Shown piece after piece: positions 1-7,904 of a DNA stretch of 64,000 bases; position 1 is the stretch's first letter; the number at the start of each line of letters is the position of its first letter. A program made the position numbers and the translations under genes. The notes beneath the pieces were generated by a model that was not told where the DNA came from, ran no database searches, and worked only from the letters and a program-made list of their open reading frames with translations. Source of the stretch: Streptomyces abikoensis (GTDB lineage: Bacteria; Actinomycetota; Actinomycetes; Streptomycetales; Streptomycetaceae); the NCBI RefSeq assembly GCF_014648775.1, contig NZ_BMRT01000012.1, forward strand, positions 1 to 64,000, read 5' to 3'.

Positions 1-1
1 C

Positions 2-64
2 GACACCGACGGCAAGGTCACCTACGCCGAGGTCCAGGCCAACTACTGGCCCCGCCCCGCCTAG
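2..64 (+). CDS. C-terminus of an upstream phage structural gene (partial)
   Basis: Only the last 20 codons are inside the window, reading DTDGKVTYAEVQANYWPRPA and then TAG. The stop is followed at once by an AGGAG site serving the tail-terminator-like gene 8 bases on, so the two are one transcription unit. Position just before a tail terminator suggests a head-tail connector or another short connector protein, but too little is visible to name it. Confidence 0.55.
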   Translation, partial: DTDGKVTYAEVQANYWPRPA

Positions 65-72
65 GAGACCGG

Positions 73-480
73 ATGAACGAGGCCCTGCTGGCGTTCCCCG
101 ACGTGGAACGCCTCATCGTCGACAACCTCAAGAACCGGCCGGAGCTGGCCGAGGTCAAGGTCGACAACCGCCCGCCGGCCGACTTCAACGGCACCCAGAA
201 GGTCGTCCTGGTCTCCCGGACCGGCGGCGCCTGGATCGACGACCTCCACCTCGACACCCCGCTCGTCGAGCTGGAGGTCTACGGGCCGGACAAGACCACC
301 GCGCACTCGATCTCGCTGGCCGTCCGCGCCGCGCTCCTGACGCTCCGCGGCACCGTCTACGGCTCCGCGGTCGTCACCGACGTCGTCGAGACGGAAGCGG
401 TGCGCTGGCTGCCGGACTACAACCGCCCGGCGGGCAACCGCTACCTCACCACGGTGCGCTTCTCGCTCCGCCCCGCGTAA
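73..480 (+). CDS. Tail terminator / minor tail protein (siphovirus type)
   Basis: A 135-residue protein directly upstream of the tail tube gene, the usual place of the tail terminator (lambda gpU, HK97 gp10 class) that caps the tube and joins it to the head. It begins with a short helix (LAFPDVERLIVDNL) and continues as alternating beta strands, with phrases such as TPLVELEVYG and RYLTTVRFSLRP typical of this fold group. An AGGAG site 6 bases upstream fixes the start. Assignment rests on size, position and general sequence character, not on a unique motif. Confidence 0.6.
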   Translation: MNEALLAFPDVERLIVDNLKNRPELAEVKVDNRPPADFNGTQKVVLVSRTGGAWIDDLHLDTPLVELEVYGPDKTTAHSISLAVRAALLTLRGTVYGSAVVTDVVETEAVRWLPDYNRPAGNRYLTTVRFSLRPA

Positions 481-523
481 CCGCAACTTCCTGCCTTTCC
501 CCTTCACCTCCCAAGGAGTACCC

Positions 524-1114
524 ATGTCCGGAATGAACCCGAGCGAGATCCGTGTTGCCGGCACCGGCCGCATCCTCCTCGCCAAGCCCGGCACCGAAGC
601 CCCGGCCGCCATCGACGCCCCGTGGGGCGACGCCTGGCACGACCTGGGCTACACCAGCACCGACGGTGTGAAGTTCGGCCGCAAGGGCAAGACCGCCAAC
701 ATCGACACCTGGCAGTCCCTCACCCCGGCCCGCACGATCTACACCGAGCGCGAGCTCACCGTGAAGTTCGGCATGCTCCAGCTGAACGAGGACACCCTGC
801 CGTTCTTCTTCGGCGGCGGCGAGGTCGTCGAGACCGGCCCGAACTCGGGCCTGTACAAGTACGAGATCCAGAGCGACCAGGGCGAGGACGAGCGCGCGCT
901 CGGCGTCGAGTTCACCGACGGCACGGACGTCCGCTACCGCTTCGTCATCCCGCGCGGTGTGGTCACGGTCAGCGATGACGTGGACCTCAACCGCAAGGGC
1001 GCGGTGAAGCTGGGCGTCACCTTCACGGCGATGGCCGCGAAGCCGGGGGCGGCGCTGGCGACGTGGCTGATGAAGGACAAGTCCTTCGCCCCGACGGCCG
1101 CGCCGGCCAAGTAA
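524..1114 (+). CDS. Major tail tube protein
   Basis: A 196-residue protein expected to polymerise into the tail tube. It starts MSGMNPSEIRVAGTG, as many actinophage tube proteins do (short N-terminal arm, then a beta-sandwich), and has an acidic, strand-rich body and an Ala/Pro/Lys tail. AAGGAG lies 7 bases upstream. It is followed by a perfect 14-bp terminator hairpin before the chaperone genes, which fits a protein needed in great excess over those downstream. No sheath gene lies next to it, so the tail is long and non-contractile. Confidence 0.7.
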   Translation: MSGMNPSEIRVAGTGRILLAKPGTEAPAAIDAPWGDAWHDLGYTSTDGVKFGRKGKTANIDTWQSLTPARTIYTERELTVKFGMLQLNEDTLPFFFGGGEVVETGPNSGLYKYEIQSDQGEDERALGVEFTDGTDVRYRFVIPRGVVTVSDDVDLNRKGAVKLGVTFTAMAAKPGAALATWLMKDKSFAPTAAPAK

Positions 1115-1143
1115 CCGGGCCCCCTCCGGAACCACCTGAATAC

Positions 1144-1193
1144 GGGCGCCGCCCCGGCCTCCCCCGCCCGCCACCGGGGCGGCGCCCCCTTTT
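1144..1193 (+). terminator. Intrinsic terminator after the tail tube gene
   Basis: A perfect 14-bp stem (GGGCGCCGCCCCGG at 1144-1157 with its complement at 1174-1187) is followed by CCTTTT. It lies between the tail tube and tail chaperone genes and probably gives partial termination, making tube protein the most abundant product. Confidence 0.75.
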
Positions 1194-1228
1194 CCCACCG
1201 CTTTTTCACCCACTTCTAGGAGCAGCAC

Positions 1229-1519
1229 ATGCCCGCTTTCGATGTCAACGCGGCCCGCGCCCAGCGCCTGGAGGCCCACGGCAAGTCGTGGTCCTTCCAG
1301 CTGGACGGCGACGCCTTCGAACTCCCCACCGAGATCGGCCACCGCACCGCCCGCGCCCTGCGCGAGCTCGACGACAGCGACGTCGACGGCCTGCTGGGCC
1401 TGCTCCTGGGCGAGAAGCAGTTCGCGCGCCTGGTCGAGCACGACCTGACGATGCAGGACATCGCCGCGATCCTGGAGGCCTACGGCCAGGAGACCGGGCT
1501 CGGCCTGGGGGAAGACTGA
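1229..1519 (+). CDS. Tail assembly chaperone, short form (gpG-like)
   Basis: A 96-residue, mainly helical, acidic protein (DDSDVDGLLGLLLGEKQFARL in the middle) placed between the tail tube and the tape-measure region. This is the site of the lambda G / mycobacteriophage gp24-type chaperone that coats the tape measure during assembly. An AGGAGC site lies upstream of the ATG. It ends in TGA a few bases after a G-rich slippery run, and a longer product is made by -1 frameshifting (next entry). Identification is by position, size and the frameshift arrangement. Confidence 0.7.
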   Translation: MPAFDVNAARAQRLEAHGKSWSFQLDGDAFELPTEIGHRTARALRELDDSDVDGLLGLLLGEKQFARLVEHDLTMQDIAAILEAYGQETGLGLGED

Positions 1520-1932
1520 GCCTCGACGCGTTCGTAGCCGAACACGCCGAGGCTCTGGAAGCCGATCTGCTGCGGCACTACGGGGTTGACCTGCTGGACT
1601 GGCACCGCGGGACGCTCTCTTCGAGACGCCTCGCGGTGCTGGTCAAGCACATGCCACGCGACAGCGCGGTCAACCGCGACCTGCACGGCGAAGCCGTGGA
1701 GTGGGACGCGTCGACGCACCTGCTGGCGGCGCTCGTCGACCACTCGGCTGTCGCCAACTGGATGACGGCGACGATCAACAGCGGCGAGGACGCGGAGCCG
1801 CTGGATTACCCGGAGCCGGTGGCAAGACCGGGTGATTCGGATCAGCCGGCGGCGGAAGAGGACAACGCCTTGGACAACGCAAATCCGCCGACCGGGCCCG
1901 CACGCGGCGACCTCATCCAGTTTTTCAGCTGA
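1229..1932 (+). CDS. Tail assembly chaperone, -1 frameshift product (gpGT-like)
   Basis: The reading frame lying -1 to the short chaperone is open from before the shift site to 1932 and has no start of its own near it. Slipping back one base at CTG-GGG-GAA joins 94 codons of the first frame to 140 of the second, giving about 234 residues. The extension (SLDAFVAEHAEALEADLLRH and onward) contains a DWHRGTLSSRRLAVLVKHMP segment and ends in QFFS. Bacteriophages of the lambda, HK97 and mycobacteriophage groups make G and GT in a fixed ratio in just this way. The shift itself is inferred. Confidence 0.65.
1507..1514 (+). promoter_or_regulatory. Putative -1 ribosomal frameshift slippery site
   Basis: GGGGGAAG sits three codons before the zero-frame stop. 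The P-site GGG can re-pair perfectly after a -1 slip and the A-site GAA can partly re-pair as GGA. The downstream frame is open for 140 codons. This matches the position and composition of slippery sites in tail chaperone genes of tailed phages. Confidence 0.6.
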
Positions 1933-1940
1933 TGAGAAGA

Positions 1941-1969
1941 CTCGTGGCTCACAGACCGGAAGCCACGAG
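1941..1969. terminator. Bidirectional hairpin between convergent genes
   Basis: A 9-bp stem CTCGTGGCT / AGCCACGAG with an 11-base loop. On the - strand the stop codon of the membrane-protein gene lies inside it, and on the + strand it follows the chaperone gene by 8 bases. It would insulate the tail genes from the inserted convergent gene. Confidence 0.55.
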
Positions 1970-2578
1970 AGTCCCCACAGCCACCCCTGATGTCATGGCT
2001 GCCATGTGGGTCCAAAAGAAGGCTGCCCGAAGGGAGACATCCCCGTCACTCCCGGGTTCCACGGCAGTGTAAGGGAACGGTTTCTTGACCTTTATGCACC
2101 AGAACAAGGACCGTACTCCGAGCCGGCGAATCCCCTTCCAGGCAAGAAGGCAGCCGAAGGCGAATACCAACAAGCCCAGGTGCCCCAGCCTAAAGAAATC
2201 TCCCAATCCTTCGGATCGACTTGTGGCCGCCCACATGAGATCGGCGCCGACGCCCACCACAAAGGCCACGAAGGCCAATATGGGGGTGACAGGGCCGCGC
2301 CGCTCTCCGCCGAGGACGTAAATCAAGAACGCGATCAAAAGGATGCCGCCGAGGAACAGCGCAGGGACGGACCAGTCCATGCTCCGGGGGCATGCCACTC
2401 CCACCCTCGTCCCGCAGTTCCTTCCGGTGGATCCCCACGACGCGACACCGTGGAATGCAAAGGAAAAAGCTGCGTACACGGGAACGCTCAGGACGAAAAT
2501 CGAAGAGCAGACACCGATCGGGCCTGCGTCGCCTTTCCGGCTTCTTCGCCGCCCTCTCGGGACCTCCAAGCTCGACAT
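1949..2578 (-). CDS. Membrane protein, phage 'moron' candidate
   Basis: About 209 residues with roughly five hydrophobic segments (for example ALFLGGILLIAFLIYVLGG and LGLLVFAFGCLLAWKGI), so an integral membrane protein of unknown function. ATG at 2578 is preferred over the GTG 12 bases upstream because the GAGGGG/GGTGGGG run is better spaced for it. The gene is transcribed against the tail operon and is visibly lower in GC than its neighbours, using TTT, AGG and GCA codons rare in Streptomyces. It has its own terminator hairpin. These are the marks of a moron acquired within a phage late operon. I do not recognise the family. Confidence 0.55.
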   Translation of the reverse strand: MSSLEVPRGRRRSRKGDAGPIGVCSSIFVLSVPVYAAFSFAFHGVASWGSTGRNCGTRVGVACPRSMDWSVPALFLGGILLIAFLIYVLGGERRGPVTPILAFVAFVVGVGADLMWAATSRSEGLGDFFRLGHLGLLVFAFGCLLAWKGIRRLGVRSLFWCIKVKKPFPYTAVEPGSDGDVSLRAAFFWTHMAAMTSGVAVGTLVASGL

Positions 2579-2664
2579 ACAACACCCCACCCCTCAAGTT
2601 GATGATTTGCCCAGAAATGAGCGGATCATAGCACTCCAGGAGCGAATAGACCAAGGAGAAGGTC

Positions 2665-3351
2665 ATGCCTGACAGCGAGCTGGAGAAACTGCAAAAGCAG
2701 GTGACCGAGCTCAAGAAGGACGTCGACGGCAAGGTCTCCAGCAACGACTTCGACAAGAAGTGGGACGACAGAAAAAACGCCACTGACGACGATGACAAAA
2801 AGAAGAAGGTAAAGCAGTGGTTTGACGAGTGGGTGGAGTACAAGCCCACCGAGCGCACCGGACAGAAGTCCGAACTGAACGGCGCAAAAGAGGAGGCCAA
2901 CGGGGCGAACATCGCGTTCAACGGTTTCGAAATGGGCGCAAGCGCCGTCAAGGTCGACATGAAGCCGCTTCTCGACCTGTCGGACGGGCCCAACAAGCTG
3001 ATCGGGAAGATTCAGGACAGGCTCGGTCTGCCGAACCCGGAAAGAATCGCCGAAGAGCGCCTGGTGCGCATGGAAACGAGCATTGGCCGTTTTCAGTCCG
3101 CCATCATCCGCCTCAACACCGAGTTCCCTCCGACCAAGCAAGCGGCGAACAATGCCCACAAGCGAATCGACAGGCTTCAGACGCAGCTGAGGTCCCAAGG
3201 CAGCTCATCCGCGCAACGGCAGCGAATCAACAACAGCGTTCCCGCCGGACGCGCCACCCAGGCGGCCGCAGTGAGTGACATCTCCAGCGCGGCCCGGGAG
3301 ATCCAGAAACTCGACGCACGTCTCTCTCGCCTGATCACGGCGCTGGGCTGA
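2665..3351 (+). CDS. Charged coiled-coil protein of unknown function, upstream of the tape measure
   Basis: A 228-residue protein with a Lys/Glu-rich N-terminal coiled coil (SELEKLQKQVTELKKDVDGK), an acidic/basic patch (TDDDDKKKKVKQWFDEW), a middle segment with little helix, and a C-terminal helical part (ISSAAREIQKLDARLSRLI). No transmembrane segment or signal peptide. AAGGAG lies 6 bases before the ATG. It starts about 86 bases from the divergent membrane gene, so that gap probably holds promoters for both, and it shares that gene's lower GC. It occupies a place where tailed phages usually have nothing between chaperone and tape measure. Structural subunit, cargo, or partner of the moron are all possible. 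Confidence 0.6.
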   Translation: MPDSELEKLQKQVTELKKDVDGKVSSNDFDKKWDDRKNATDDDDKKKKVKQWFDEWVEYKPTERTGQKSELNGAKEEANGANIAFNGFEMGASAVKVDMKPLLDLSDGPNKLIGKIQDRLGLPNPERIAEERLVRMETSIGRFQSAIIRLNTEFPPTKQAANNAHKRIDRLQTQLRSQGSSSAQRQRINNSVPAGRATQAAAVSDISSAAREIQKLDARLSRLITALG

Positions 3352-3394
3352 CAGATCGCAGCCGAACACACAAGCCCAAAGAGGAAGGAGGAAC

Positions 3395-4471
3395 ATGTCC
3401 CTAGTTCAATCCCTCGGCCGCGCCGGCGGCGCCGCCCGGACTTTCAGAACCAACATCGACGCCGCCGGCCGAGCCGCCGGCACGCTCGGGCGGAACGCCG
3501 GCACCGCCAATACCAACGTCGGCAGGATCAAGAACTCCGCCAAGCAGTCCGCCCGTGAGCTCAAGGGCATGAAGACCGCCGCCGATCAGGCGGCCCGGTC
3601 GGTGGCCAAGGTCGGCAAGGAGGCCGGCAAGGGCGGGACGTCCATGGGGAAGTTCCAGGGCGGACTGAAGAAGGCCGACGGCGGGTTCAAGGGCCTCAAC
3701 AAGGCCATGAAGGGCAACGTCATCGGGATGTTGCTCGAACTCTTCGCACCGCTCATCGAGAAGGTCGTCGCCATGGCGTCCAAGTCGAAGGCGATGCAGA
3801 AGATCATGAAGGTCGCCTTCGACGTCATCGGCAAGGTCGTCGACACCGTCATGAAGGCCATCGGCCCCCTGATGAAGACCACCGGAAAGATCATCTCGAA
3901 GGTCTGGGACGGCATCAAGGCGGCCATCCTGCCCATCGCCCTGTGGATCGGCTCCGCGATCCCCGGTGCGTTCAACACCGTCAAGGACGCCCTGTCCAGC
4001 GCCTGGGGCGGGCTGTCCTCCTTCGCCGGAAGTGTCTTCGGCGGCATCCTCTCCGCCGTCAAGTACCCGCTCAACGGCGTCATCAGCCTCATCAACTCGG
4101 CGATCGGCGCGCTGAACGGCATCAAGGTCTCCATCCCCGGCTGGGTGCCCCTCGTCGGCGGCAAGACCTTCGGCGTCAGCATCCCCCGGATCCCGATGCT
4201 CGCGGAGGGCGGCATCGTCGCGCCCCGCAGTGGTGGTGTGCCGGCGATCGTCGCCGAGGCGGGCGAGCACGAGGCGGTCATGCCGCTGTCGAAGCTCGAC
4301 CGGCTGCTGAGCCGCACCGCGGTCGAGGCCCGGCTCAAGTCGGCCGGTGTCGGGGGCAGCACAAGCGGCGCGGCCGCCGGGTTCCACATCGAGAACTACT
4401 ACGCCACCTCGTCCTCCACCCCGCGCGACACCGCCCGAGCCCTGATGTTCCTCGCGAAGGCCCGCGGCTAG
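3395..4471 (+). CDS. Short tape-measure protein, copy 1
   Basis: 358 residues. The N-terminal third is Ala/Gly/Lys-rich and helical (SLGRAGGAARTFRTN...), followed by hydrophobic stretches (NVIGMLLELFAPLIEKVVAM; AAILPIALWIGSAIPG). The C-terminal motif IPMLAEGGIVAPRSGG...AEAGEHEAVMPLSKL is the ending common to actinophage tape-measure proteins (AEGG...GEAGPEAVIPL). GGAAGGAGGAAC lies just before the ATG. For a tape measure it is unusually short: at about 0.15 nm per residue it would specify a tail of only about 50 nm. A paralogue follows directly. Confidence 0.7.
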   Translation: MSLVQSLGRAGGAARTFRTNIDAAGRAAGTLGRNAGTANTNVGRIKNSAKQSARELKGMKTAADQAARSVAKVGKEAGKGGTSMGKFQGGLKKADGGFKGLNKAMKGNVIGMLLELFAPLIEKVVAMASKSKAMQKIMKVAFDVIGKVVDTVMKAIGPLMKTTGKIISKVWDGIKAAILPIALWIGSAIPGAFNTVKDALSSAWGGLSSFAGSVFGGILSAVKYPLNGVISLINSAIGALNGIKVSIPGWVPLVGGKTFGVSIPRIPMLAEGGIVAPRSGGVPAIVAEAGEHEAVMPLSKLDRLLSRTAVEARLKSAGVGGSTSGAAAGFHIENYYATSSSTPRDTARALMFLAKARG

Positions 4472-4501
4472 GCCCACCGAACAGAGAAGGAGGGACCCCC
4501 C

Positions 4502-5680
4502 ATGGCCGCCGCCGCGGCAGCAGCGCTCCCCAGAAATCCGCTCGCCAACTCCGCCGGCGCGTTCCGCAACTTCGGCTCGGCCCTCGGCCAGGCGGCCCGT
4601 TCCGTCCGCACCGTCCAGAACGGGGTCAGGAACGCCGCCCGGGCCGCCGACCGCATCCGGACGTCCACCGGTCAGGCCGGCAAGGAGGCCCGGCAGTTCG
4701 GTACGGGCGCCGGGGCCGCCGGCCGCTCCGCACTCGCCGTCGGCCGGCAGGCCGGCACCGCCCACACCGGTCTGCTGAAGACGAAGTCCGGCGGCCGGCA
4801 GTCCGCCCGGCTGCTGAAGAACATCAACCGCCAGGCCACCGCCTCCGGCAGGGCGATCGCCCGCACCGGCAAGAGCGCCGGAATCCTCGGCAAGTTCACC
4901 GGGATCCTCGGCGGCAAACTCAAAATCGCCGGCGGCATCATGACAGCCGTCAACCTCGTGATGAAGACGAACCCGTTCGTCCTCGTCCTCTCCCTCCTCG
5001 CCCCCTTCGCCACCGAGCTCATCGACTTCGCGCTGAACTCGGAGCTCGGGCAGCAGATCATGGAGACGGTCTTCGGGCTCGTCGAGGCGTACTTCACCAC
5101 CGCCCTGACCGTCGTCGTCCCCGTGATCACCGGCTACCTCGCCGTGATCAAGGGCGTCTGGAAGACGCTCGAGAGCGTCGTCAAGCCGGTGGTCACATGG
5201 GTCACCAAGGACATCCCTGGCGGGTTCAGGAAGGTCAACTCCGCGATGGAGAAGGCCCTCCACGGCATGGGCGACTTCCTGCAAACCGGATTCCAGATGG
5301 TCACCGGCGTCGTCAAGGGCCCCCTCAACGGGCTCATCGCCTTCGCCAACTGGGTCATCGACGGCCTCAACAGCCTCAGCTTCAACTTCCTCGGCAAGCA
5401 CTTCGGCGTCGACCTCCCGAAGATCCCGATGCTCGCCGAAGGCGGCGTCGTCAGCCCCCGCGAGGGCGGCGTCCCCGTGATCCTCGCCGAGGCGGGCGAG
5501 GCCGAGGCGGTACTGCCCATGCCGAAGCTCGAAGCGTTGCTGGCCCGTACGGCCGAGACGGCCCGGCGCGCCGCCCCCGCGCGGGCCGGTGCCCGCATCG
5601 GCACCTATCACGAGCCCGAGGGCCGCGGCGCCCACGCCATCGCCTCGGACCTGCTCTTCCTCGCCGCGGCCCACGCCTGA
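4502..5680 (+). CDS. Short tape-measure protein, copy 2
   Basis: 392 residues with the same plan as the preceding gene: an Ala/Arg/Gly-rich helical N-terminus (AAAAAAALPRNPLANSAGAF), a hydrophobic middle, a PLNGLIAFANWVIDGLNS segment matching PLNGVISLINSAIGALNG of copy 1, and the C-terminal motif IPMLAEGGVVSPREGG...AEAGEAEAVLPMPKL. Both proteins end in an (ALM/DLL)FLA-A motif. The gene starts 30 bases after copy 1 behind AAGGAGGG. The stop codon lies inside a 12-base tandem repeat. Tandem tape-measure paralogues are rare; they may be a split measure, or one may be a tail-tip protein. Confidence 0.65.
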   Translation: MAAAAAAALPRNPLANSAGAFRNFGSALGQAARSVRTVQNGVRNAARAADRIRTSTGQAGKEARQFGTGAGAAGRSALAVGRQAGTAHTGLLKTKSGGRQSARLLKNINRQATASGRAIARTGKSAGILGKFTGILGGKLKIAGGIMTAVNLVMKTNPFVLVLSLLAPFATELIDFALNSELGQQIMETVFGLVEAYFTTALTVVVPVITGYLAVIKGVWKTLESVVKPVVTWVTKDIPGGFRKVNSAMEKALHGMGDFLQTGFQMVTGVVKGPLNGLIAFANWVIDGLNSLSFNFLGKHFGVDLPKIPMLAEGGVVSPREGGVPVILAEAGEAEAVLPMPKLEALLARTAETARRAAPARAGARIGTYHEPEGRGAHAIASDLLFLAAAHA

Positions 5681-5737
5681 GCGCACGCCGCAGCCCATGC
5701 CACGGCCCACGCCACGGCCCACGCCTGAGCCCAAGGC
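5666..5737 (+). repeat. 12-base tandem repeat spanning the stop codon of tape-measure copy 2
   Basis: Six consecutive 12-base units related to ACGGCCCACGCC. The fourth and fifth units are identical, and the others differ by 1-5 bases. The TGA stop is the first codon of unit 2 and TGA recurs at the start of unit 6, so the array has grown around the stop. Confidence 0.75.
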
Positions 5738-5782
5738 GGACCCCTACACGCGGACCCATACACCCGGAGGTGAGGCCCACCC

Positions 5783-6718
5783 ATGCCCACAGCGACCCAA
5801 CTCGACACCGCGACCGCCACCGCTCCCCCCGGCTCCCAGATCACCCAGGACGGGCAGATCGAGTGGGCCGGGCTCCTCATGGGCCCCGGTACGCCCTACC
5901 AGATCGACGCCAAGGGCCTGACCGGCTGGGACGACCTGCCCGAGCTGGACTCGGCCGACGTGCCCCGGCCCGACCAGCACGGCTCCTGGCCCGGCGCCCA
6001 GTGGGCCAAGCCGCGGACGGTCGCCGCGACCGTCTGGCTGCTGCCCGACCGCCCCGACCAGGCGCAGGCCGTCGCCCGGGCGTTCCGCGCCGCCACGGCC
6101 GTGCACAGCGGCGAGCAGTGGCTCGCCGTGCGCCTCCACGGCCAGACCCTCGCCTGCCGGGCGCGCGTCGACCGCCGCGTCGTCCCGACGGACCGCACCT
6201 ACGTCACCACCGGCATCGCGTCCGTCTCCGTCCAGTGGCTGTGCACCGACCCCCGCCGTCTCGGCATCACCGAGCAGCTGGGCCGCACGGTCCTCCCCAC
6301 GTCCGAGCCCGGCCTGCTGTGGCAGCCGGACGGCGGCCTGGAGTGGTCGCTGGAGTGGGGCGCCGCCGGCAGCACCGGAGTGATCACGGCGGTGAACGAG
6401 GGCGACGCCCCCGTCAGCCCCCTGATCGAGTTCCGCGGTCCGGTCTCCCTCCCGTCCCTCACCCGGATCGGCGACGGGCGGCAGCTGGAGTACGACATCC
6501 AGCTCGCCGAGGCCGACGTGCTCACCGTCGACACCGCCGACGGAACGGTCCTGCTCAACGGCACCGCCTCGCGGCTCTACACCGCCACCGCCCGCTCCAC
6601 TCCGGAGCAGCTGTTCCAGCTGGAGCCGGGCGACACCTCGCTGGCCTTCCGCGCCGGCCCCGACTCGACCGACCCGCGCGCCTCGGTGACCGTCCGCTGG
6701 CGCAACGCCCACTGGTGA
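5783..6718 (+). CDS. Distal tail (Dit-like) protein
   Basis: 311 residues, first gene after the tape measures, where siphoviruses encode the hexameric distal tail protein that starts the baseplate. It is rich in beta strands, with an early GQIEWAGLLMGPGTPYQID segment, a WPGAQWAKPRTVAATVWLL strand pair and a C-terminal galectin-like portion (VNEGDAPVSPLIEFRGPV) as in the 'siphovirus-type tail component' family. GGAGGTGAGG precedes the ATG. The tail of the family call is the C-terminal domain phrase 'N-GD-P--P-I-F-GP', which is characteristic. Confidence 0.65.
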   Translation: MPTATQLDTATATAPPGSQITQDGQIEWAGLLMGPGTPYQIDAKGLTGWDDLPELDSADVPRPDQHGSWPGAQWAKPRTVAATVWLLPDRPDQAQAVARAFRAATAVHSGEQWLAVRLHGQTLACRARVDRRVVPTDRTYVTTGIASVSVQWLCTDPRRLGITEQLGRTVLPTSEPGLLWQPDGGLEWSLEWGAAGSTGVITAVNEGDAPVSPLIEFRGPVSLPSLTRIGDGRQLEYDIQLAEADVLTVDTADGTVLLNGTASRLYTATARSTPEQLFQLEPGDTSLAFRAGPDSTDPRASVTVRWRNAHW

Positions 6719-6797
6719 CCCACCCCCACGGGTGAACCACCCACCCGCCGCCTTTCCCCACCTCCCCACCTCCCCACCACCTTCCTCGGAGGACGAG

Positions 6798-7904
6798 ATG
6801 AACAACGTCCGCAGCGCATGGCTGCTCAACCGCACCGACGCCGGCGGGGGCCAGTCCCGCGTCGACACCCGGCTCGCCCCGCTCGGCACCATGGCCCCGG
6901 AGGGCGTGCTGGCCACCCGGGACGGCGTGATCCCCGGCGCCCAGGGCGGCGGGCGCGCCATGGACGGCCTGTACGTCTTCGGCGACCAGGGCATGACGGG
7001 CAAGGTCACGCCGGGCCGCGCCGTCGTGCAGGGCACCGAGCCGACCGGTGCCTACCCGGTCGTGGTGACCGACTACGTCCCCCTGACCTTCGCCGACGGC
7101 GACGCGAACAACCCCCGCGTGGACCTGGTCGTGCTGCGCGTCTACGACGCCCAGCAGGACACCTCCAACCGCACCGAGGCCGTCGTCGAGATCGTCCAGG
7201 GCGTGCCGGCCGCCAACCCGGCCGCGCCCGCGACGCCCCGCGCGGCCATCGCCCTCGCCGAGGTCACCGTCCCCGCCGGGGCCTCCGCCGGCAAGGGCGG
7301 GATCAACTGGGACACCGTCCGCGACCGCCGCCGGGCCACCGTCGCCGTCGGCGGCATCATCCCGCGCGGCTGGGGCCAGAACTTCCCCGGCGGCTACGTC
7401 GGCCAGTACCGCGACACCGGCACGGGCCTGGAGCGCTGGGACGGCTCCCAGTGGAAGGCGTACCCGGAGCCCCGGCCGGGCTGGCGGGACTACACGCCGG
7501 AGTGGGGCGCCGACAACGGCCCCGCGCCGCGCGTCGGCAACGGCTCGCTGACCGGCCGCTACCTCCAGGACGGGGCGATCGTCCACTTCACCGCGACCCT
7601 CCGGATCGGCTCGTCCTCCAACTGGGGCGGCGCCGGCCGGAACGGCAACTGGTGGGTCTCCCTGCCCGTCCGGCCCACCGGCCCCAGCATGTCCGGCAGC
7701 CTCAAGTTCCGCACCAACTCCGGCTACTACCACGGCGGCTGCTACCTGGAGGCCACCCGCCACCCCAACGGTTCCGCCTGCGGCTGGACCGCCAACAACG
7801 CCTCCCGCCAGGTCAACGGCGGCTGGGCCGACGGCGACTGGCCGGACACCGTCGTCGAGGGCAACTGGTTCACCGTCTCGGGCTTCTACGAGGCGAGCGC
7901 ATGA
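6798..7904 (+). CDS. Baseplate / tail fibre-like protein with Gly-Trp-rich C-terminus
   Basis: 368 residues from the ATG behind GGAGG; an in-frame ATG 66 bases upstream lacks a ribosome site. The N-terminal half (FGDQGMTGKVTPGRAVVQG, DYVPLTFADGDANNPRVDLV) looks like actinophage baseplate upper proteins that carry a conserved 'N-RVDLV-LRVYD' phrase. The C-terminal half has a YRDTGTGLERWDGSQWKAY linker and a Gly/Trp/Asn-rich beta domain (GRNGNWWVSLPVRPTGPSMS), as expected of a receptor-contacting fibre tip. The stop overlaps the next start (ATGA). Confidence 0.55.
   Translation: MNNVRSAWLLNRTDAGGGQSRVDTRLAPLGTMAPEGVLATRDGVIPGAQGGGRAMDGLYVFGDQGMTGKVTPGRAVVQGTEPTGAYPVVVTDYVPLTFADGDANNPRVDLVVLRVYDAQQDTSNRTEAVVEIVQGVPAANPAAPATPRAAIALAEVTVPAGASAGKGGINWDTVRDRRRATVAVGGIIPRGWGQNFPGGYVGQYRDTGTGLERWDGSQWKAYPEPRPGWRDYTPEWGADNGPAPRVGNGSLTGRYLQDGAIVHFTATLRIGSSSNWGGAGRNGNWWVSLPVRPTGPSMSGSLKFRTNSGYYHGGCYLEATRHPNGSACGWTANNASRQVNGGWADGDWPDTVVEGNWFTVSGFYEASA

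Noticed and set aside
2006..2602. 198-codon + strand frame in the tail region gap
   Set aside because: Hydrophilic, low-complexity and lacking a ribosome site, whereas the opposite strand encodes a coherent multi-span membrane protein with site and terminator.
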